Source: Siphonodentalium dalli
Taxonomy: Eukaryota; Mollusca; Scaphopoda; Gadilida; Siphonodentaliidae
NCBI GenBank assembly: GCA_032622095.1
Contig: CP136069.1
Location: 35,500,194-35,564,193 of the forward strand
Direction of reading: 5' to 3'
Length of the DNA: 64,000 nt
How positions within the stretch are numbered: the first letter of the stretch is position 1; the number at the start of each line of letters is the position of its first letter. Below are positions 57,701 to 64,000 of this stretch, piece by piece. A model generated the notes under the pieces. The model worked only from the letters and a program-made list of their open reading frames with translations, did no database searches and was not told where the DNA came from. The position numbers and the translations under genes are program-made.

Positions 57701-60700
57701 TGTACTTTCATCTGCGCGGGCAAAATCTCTTTAACGTTTTGGACACTTTTATCGCATCAATGTGCAAGCAGGCATGTTTCGCGATAGGACGGATCATTCG
57801 TTCGCAGGCCGAACCTCACGGTTTGGCTAATGAGCAGGGGTTGGGAGTTGGATAATTGGGGTGGGGCAGGCTGTTTGAGGCCCCATAAAATGCCCAGTAT
57901 TTTTCGAAAGCGACTGTTCTTTGCATCTGCACGGGCAAAATCCCTTTAACGTTTTGGACACTTTTATCGGATCAATGTGCAAGCAGGCATGTTCGCGATA
58001 GGACGGCATATTCGTTCGCAGGCCGAACCTCACGGTTTGGCTAATGAGCAGGGGTTGGGAGTTGGATAATTGGGGTGGGGCAGGCTGTTTGAGGCCCCAT
58101 AAAATGCCCAGTATTTTTGAAAGCGACTGTACTTTGCATCTGCACGGGCAAAATCCCTTTAACGTTTTGGACACTTTTATCGTATCAATGTGCAAGCAGG
58201 CATGTTTCGCGATAGGACGGCACATTCGTTCGCAGGCCGAACCTCACGGTTTGGCTAATGAGCAGGGGTTGGGAGTTGGATAATTGGGGTGGGGCAGGCT
58301 GTTTGAGGCCCCATAAAATGCCCAGTATTTTTGAAAGCGACTGTACTTTGCATCTGCACGGGCAAAATCCCTTTAACGTTTTTGACACTTTTATCGTATC
58401 AATGTGCAAGCAGGCATGTTTCGCGATAGGACGGCACATTCGTTCGCAGGCCGAACCTCACGGTTTGGCTAATGAGCAGGGGTTGGGAGTTGGATAATTG
58501 GGGTGGGGCAGGCTGTTTGAGGCCCCATAAAATGCCCAGTATTTTTGAAAGCGTCTGTACTTTGCATCTGCACGGGCAAAATCCCTTTAACGTTTTGGAC
58601 ACTTTTATCGTATCAATGTGCAAGCAGGCATGTTTCGCGATAGGACGGCACATTCGTTCGCAGGCCGAACCTCACGGTTTGGCTAATGAGCAGGGGTTGG
58701 GAGTTGGATAATTGGGGTGGGGCAGGCTGTTTGAGGCCCCATAAAATGCCCAGTATTTTTGAAAGCGACTGTACTTGGCATCTGCGCGGGCAAAATCCCT
58801 TTAACGTTTTGGACACTTGTATCGCATCAATGTGCAAGCAGGCATGTTTCGCGATAGGACGGCACATTCGTTCGCAGGCCGAACCTCACGGTTTGGCTAA
58901 TGAGCAGGGGTTGGGAGTTGGATAATTGGGGTGGGGCAGGCTGTTTGAGGCCCCATAAAACGCCCAGTATTTTTGAAAGCGACTGTACTTTGCATCTGCA
59001 CGGGCAAAATCCCTTTAACGTTTTGGACACTTTTATCGTATAAATGTGCAAGCAGGCATGTTTCGCGATAGGACGGCACATTCGGTCGCAGGCCGGACCT
59101 CACGGTTTGGCTAATGAGCAGGGGTTGGGAGTTGGATAATTGGCGTGGGGCATGCTGTTTGAGGCCCCATAAAATGCCCAGTATTTTTGAAAGCGCCTGT
59201 ACTTTGCATCTGCACGGGCAAAATCCCTTTAACGTTTTGGACACTTTTATCGGATCAATGTGCAAGCAGGCATGTTTCGCGATAGGACGGCACATTCGTT
59301 CGCAGGCCGAACCTCACGGTTTGGCTAATGAGCAGGGGTTGGGAGTTGGATAATTGGGGTGGGGCAGGCTGTTTGAGGCCCCATAAAATGCCCAGTATTT
59401 TTGAAAGCGACTGTACTTTGCATCTGCACGGGCAAAATCCCTTTAACGTTTTGGACACTTTTATCGTATCAATGTGCAAGCAGGCATGTTCGCGATAGGA
59501 CGGCATATTCGTTCGCAGGCCGAACCTCACGGTTTGGCTAATGAGCAGGGGTTGGGAGTTGGATAATTGGGGTGGGGCAGGCTGTTTGAGGCTCCAAAAA
59601 ATGCCCAGTATTTTTGAAAGCGACTGTACTTTGCATCTGCACGGGCAAAATCCCTTTAACGTTTAGGACACTTTTATCGTATCAATGTGCAAGCAGGCAT
59701 GTTTCGCGATAGGACGGCACATTCGTTCGCAGGCCGAACCTCACGGTTTGGCTAATGAGCAGGGGTTGGGAGTTGGATAATTGGGGTGGGGCAGTCTGTT
59801 TGAGGCCCCATAAAATGCCCAGTAATTTTGAAAGCGACTGTACTTTGCATCTGCACGGGCAAAATCCCTTTAACGTTTTGGACACTTTTATCGTATCAAT
59901 GTGCAAGCAGGCATGTTTCGCAATAGGACGGCACATTCGGTCGCAGGACGGACCTCACGGTTTGGCTAATGAGCAGGGGTTGGGAGTTGGATAATTGGGG
60001 TGGGGCAGGCTGTTTGAGGCCCCATAAAATGCCCAGTATTTTTGAAAGCGACTGTACTTTGCATATGCACAGGCAAAATCCCTTTAACGTTTTGGACACT
60101 TTTATCGTATCAATGTGCAAGCAGGCATGTTTCGCGATAGGACGGCACATTCGGTCGCAGGCCGAACCTCACGGTTTGGCTAATGAGCAGGGGTTGGGAA
60201 TTGGATAATTGGGGTGGGGCAGGCTGTTTGAGGCCCCATAAAATGCCCAGTATTTTTGAAAGCGACTGTACTTTGCATCTGCACGGGCAAAATCCCTTTA
60301 ACGTTTTGGACACTTGTATCGTATCAATGTGAAAGCAGGCATGTTTCGCTATAGGACGGCACATTCGGTCGCAGGCCGGATCTCACGGTTTGGCTAATGA
60401 GCAGGGGTTGGGAGTTGGATAATTGGGGTGGGGCAGGCTGTTTGAGGCCCCATAAAATGCCCAATATTTTTGAAAGCGACTGTACATTGCATCTGCACGG
60501 GCAAAATCCCTTTGACGTTTTGGACACTTTTATCGTATCAATGTGCAAGCAGGCATATTTCGCGAAAGGACAGCACATTCGGTCGCAGGCCGGACCTCAC
60601 GGTTTGGCTAATGAGCAGGGGTTGGGAGTTGGATAATTGGGGTGGGGCAGGCTGTTTGAGGCCCCATAAAATGCCCAGTATTTTTGAAAGCGACTGTACT

Positions 60701-63700
60701 TTGCATCTGCACGGGCAAAATCCCTTTAACGTTTTGGACACTTTTATCGTATCAATGTGCAAGCAGGCATGTTTCGCAATAGGACGGCACATTCGGTCGC
60801 AGGCCGGACCTCACGGTTTTGCTAATGAGCAGGGGTTGGGAGTTGGATAATTTGAAGGGGCAGGCTGTTTGAGGCCCCATAAAATGCCCAGTATTTTTGA
60901 AAGCGACTGTACTTTGCATATGCACAGGCAAAATCCCTTTAACGTTTTGGACACTTTTATCGTATCAATGTGCAAGCAGGCATGTTTCGCGATAGGACGG
61001 CACATTCGGTCGCAGGCCGAACCTCACGGTTTGGCTAATGAGCAGGGGTTGGGAATTGGATAATTGGGGTGGGGCAGGCTGTTTGAGGCCCCATAAAATG
61101 CCCAGTATTTTTGAAAGCGACTGTACTTTGCATCTGCCCGGGTAAAATCCCTTTAACGTTTAAGACACTTGTATCGTATCAATGTGAAAGCAGGCATGTT
61201 TCGCGATAGGACGGCACATTCGGTCGCAGGCCGGACCTCACGGTTTGGCTAATGAGCAGGGGTTGGGAGTTGGATAATTGGGGTGGAGCAGGCTGTTTGA
61301 GGCCCCATAAAATGCCCAATATTTTTGAAAGCGACTGTACATTGCATCTGCACGGGCAAAATCCCTTTGACGTTTTGGACACTTTTATCGTATCAATGTG
61401 CAAGCAGGCATGTTTCACGATAGGACAGCACATTCGGTCGCAGGCCGGACCTCAAGGTTTGGCTAATGAGCAGGGGTTGGGAGTTGGATAATTGGGGTGG
61501 GGCAGGCTGTTTGAGGCCCCATAAAATACCCAGTATTTTTGAAAGCGACTGTACTTTGCATCTGCACGGGCAAAATCCCTTTAACATTTTGGACACTTTT
61601 ATCGTATCAATGTGCAAGCAGGCATGTTTCGCAATAGGACGGCACATTCGGTCGCAGGCCGGACCTCACGGTTTTGCTAATGAGCAGGGGTTGGGAGTTG
61701 GATAATTGGGGTGGGGCAGGCTGTTTGAGGCCCCATAAAATGCCCAGTATTTTTGAAAGCGACTGTACTTTGCATATGCACAGGCAAAATCCCTTTAACG
61801 TTTTGGACACTTTTATCGTATCAATGTGCAAGCAGGCATGTTTCGCGATAGGACGGCACATTCGGTCGCAGGCCGGACCTCACGGTTTGGCTAATGAGCA
61901 GGGGTTGGAAGTTGGATAATTGGGGTGGGGCAGGCTGTTTGAGGCCCCATAAAATACCCAGTATTTTTGAAAGCGACTGTACTTTGCATCTGCACGGGCA
62001 AAATCCCTTTAACGTTTTGGACACTTGTATCGTATCAATGTGAAAGCAAGCATGTTTCTCGATAGGACGGCACATTCGGTCGCAGGCCGGACCTCACGGT
62101 TTGGCTAATGAGCAGGGGTTGGGAGTTGGATAATTGGGGTGGGGCAGGCTGTTTGAGGCCCCACAAAATGCCCAGTATTTTTGAAAGCGACTGTACTTTG
62201 CATCTGCACGGGCAAAATCCCTTTAACGTTTTGGACACTTTTATCGTATCAATGTGCAAGCAGGCATGTTTCGCAATAGGACGGCACATTCGGTCGCAGG
62301 CCGGACCTCACGGTTTGGCTAATGAGCAGGGGTTGGGAGTTGGATAATTGGGGTGGGGCAGGCTGTTTGAGGCCCCATAAAATACCTAGTATTTTTGAAA
62401 GCGACTGTACTTTGCATCTGCACGGGCAAAATCCCTTTAACGTTTTGGACACTTGTATCGTATCAATGTGAAAGCAGGGATGTTTCGCGATAGGACGGCA
62501 CATTCGGTCGCAGGCCGGACTTCACGGTTTGGCTAATGAGCAGGGGTTGGGAGTTGGATAATTGGGGTGGGGCAGGCTGTTTGAGGCCCCATAAAATGCC
62601 CAATATTTTTGAAAGCGACTGTACATTGCATATGCACGGGCAAAATCCCTTTGACGTTTTGGACACTTTTATCGTATCATTGTGCAAGCAGGCATGTTTC
62701 GCGATAGGACAGCACATTCGGTCGCAGGCCGGACCTCAAGGTTTGGCTAATGAGCAGGGGTTGGGAGTTGGATAATTGGGGTGGGGCAGGCTGTTTGAGG
62801 CCCCATAAAATACCCAGTATTTTTGAAAGCGACTGTACTTTGCATCTGCACGGGCAAAATCCCTTTAACATTTTGGACACTTTTATCGTATCAATGTGCA
62901 AGCAGGCATGTTTCGCAATAGGACGGCACATTCGGTCGCAGGCCGGACCTCACGGTTTGGCTAATGAGCAGGGGTTGGGAGTTGGATAATTGGGGTGGGG
63001 CAGGCTGTTTGAGGCCCCATAAAATGCCCAGTATTTTTGAAAGCGACTGTACATTGCATCTGCACGGGCAAAATCCCTTTGACGTTTTGGACACTTTTAT
63101 CGTATCAATGTGCAAGCAGGCATGTTTCGCGATAGGACAGCACATTCGGTCGCAGGCCGGACCTCACGGTTTGGCTAATGAGCAGGGGTTGGGAGTTGGA
63201 TAATTGGGGTGGGGCAGGCTGTTTGAGGCCCCATAAAATGCCCAGTATTTTTGAAAGCGACTGTACTTTGCATCTGCACGGGCAAAATCCCTTTAACGTT
63301 TTGGACACTTTTATCGTATCAATGTGCAAGCAGGCATGTTTCGCAATAGGACGGCACATTCGGTCGCAGGACGGACCTCACGGTTTGGCTAATGAGCAGG
63401 GGTTGGGAGTTGGATAATTGGGGTGGGGCAGGCTGTTTGAGGCCCCATAAAATGCCCAGTATTTTTGAAAGCGACTGTACTTTGCATATGCACAGGCAAA
63501 ATCCCTTTAACGTTTTGGACACTTTTATCGTATCAATGTGCAAGCAGGCATGTTTCGCGATAGGACGGCACATTCGGTCGCAGGCCGAACCTCACGGTTT
63601 GGCTAATGAGCAGGGGTTGGGAATTGGATAATTGGGGTGGGGCAGGCTGTTTGAGGCCCCATAAAATGCCCAGTATTTTTGAAAGCGACTGTACTTTGCA

Positions 63701-64000
63701 TCTGCACGGGCAAAATCCCTTTAACGTTTTGGACACTTGTATCGTATCAATGTGAAAGCAGGCATGTTTCGCTATAGGACGGCACATTCGGTCGCAGGCC
63801 GGACCTCACGGTTTGGCTAATGAGCAGGGATTGGGAGTTGGATAATTGGGGTGGGGCAGGCTGTTTGAGGCCCCATAAAATGCCCAATATTTTTGAAAGC
63901 GACTGTACATTGCATCTGCACGGGCAAAATCCCTTTGACGTTTTGGACACTTTTATCGTATCAATGTGCAAGCAGGCATGTTTCGCGATAGGACAGCACA
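54776..64000. repeat. 214-bp satellite DNA, right array (~43 monomers, runs off the window)
   Basis: Same monomer as 21483-46940, resuming in register after the insertion. From about 54.8 to 59.8 kb most monomers carry ATTCGTTCGCAGGCCGAACC, a variant that in the left array occurs only in its last kilobase (from about 46.1 kb). From about 59.9 kb the ATTCGGTCGCAGG type returns with higher-order structure: the diagnostic GGTCGCAGGACGGACC occurs at about 59940 and 63363, 3,423 bp (16 monomers) apart, and TTTGACGTTTTGG monomers recur at spacings of 855, 1,284, 428 and 854 bp. The array continues past 64000. Confidence 0.97.

Noticed and set aside
46109-59800. Compensatory hairpin change (GTTCGCAGGCCGAAC against GGTCGCAGGCCGGACC)
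   Set aside because: Many monomers carry the mixed form GGTCGCAGGCCGAACC, which breaks the stem, so pairing is not under constraint.
21483-64000. CRISPR array or other prokaryotic repeat-spacer system
   Set aside because: There are no unique spacers; the whole 214-bp monomer is repeated. The window also has introns, a SINE and non-LTR elements, so it is eukaryotic.
21483-64000. CENP-B box in the satellite (TTCGGTCGCAGGCCGGA region)
   Set aside because: The spacing between TTCG and the A is one base too long and the CGGG end is not matched, so it does not fit the NTTCGNNNNANNCGGGN consensus.
21483-64000. tRNA-derived origin of the satellite (TGGCTAATGAG as A box, GGTTGGGAGTT as B box)
   Set aside because: The B-box match is poor and the two motifs are only about 15 bp apart, far too close for a tRNA-type promoter.

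Overview
The window is eukaryotic (metazoan) genomic DNA. It contains a gene with GT-AG introns, a tRNA-derived SINE, non-LTR reverse transcriptase, Helitron-like and TIR/MITE elements, a large satellite and a 100-N scaffold gap. There are no operons or bacterial-type genes. The repeat style (Helitron-like elements carrying tandem cores, 'GGCCATAACTCTGG' repeats, SINE) resembles marine invertebrates, most of all lophotrochozoans such as molluscs. This placement is an inference, and amphioxus or another invertebrate is not excluded.

Region 1 (1-17.1 kb). Six plus-strand exons (886-994, 1613-1717, 6470-6596, 7597-7741, 15910-15986, 16978-17092) join in phase into about 226 residues of a VWA5A-like protein. 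They cover the end of the inter-domain linker and most of a von Willebrand factor A domain with a complete MIDAS. The 5' exons lie before the window; the 3' exons are not seen. The introns are full of mobile DNA: a tRNA-derived SINE and a palindrome in intron 1, a 2.8 kb minisatellite seeded at the exon 2/intron 2 splice junction, two related TA-flanked MITEs that bracket exon 4, four head-to-tail Helitron-like elements with tandem cores, and a 2.4 kb TIR element with another TIR element inside it.

Region 2 (17.1-21.5 kb). Repeat-rich DNA with no recognised gene: diverged direct repeats, the assembly gap (17957-18056), a 28-nt poly-G run and a 334-bp tandem duplication.

Region 3 (21.48-64.0 kb, running off the right end). 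A satellite of about 214-bp monomers, roughly 119 on the left and 43 on the right. It has higher-order structure in its left part and far right part, and a more uniform variant in the middle (about 46.1-59.8 kb). Within the middle zone, one monomer is split by a 7,835-bp nested insertion (46941-54775) with short TIRs and a 2-bp duplication. The insertion holds a GGTTCTTC/GAAGAACC palindrome-rich block, a 0.42 kb palindromic MITE, a TA-flanked MITE, members of MITE families also present at 0.3-20 kb, a decayed C2H2 zinc-finger relic on the minus strand, and a 5'-truncated non-LTR reverse transcriptase on the minus strand.

The only convincing host coding sequence is the VWA5A-like gene, and the only long mobile-element ORF is the 515-aa reverse transcriptase. 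All calls come from reading the sequence; no database search was possible.
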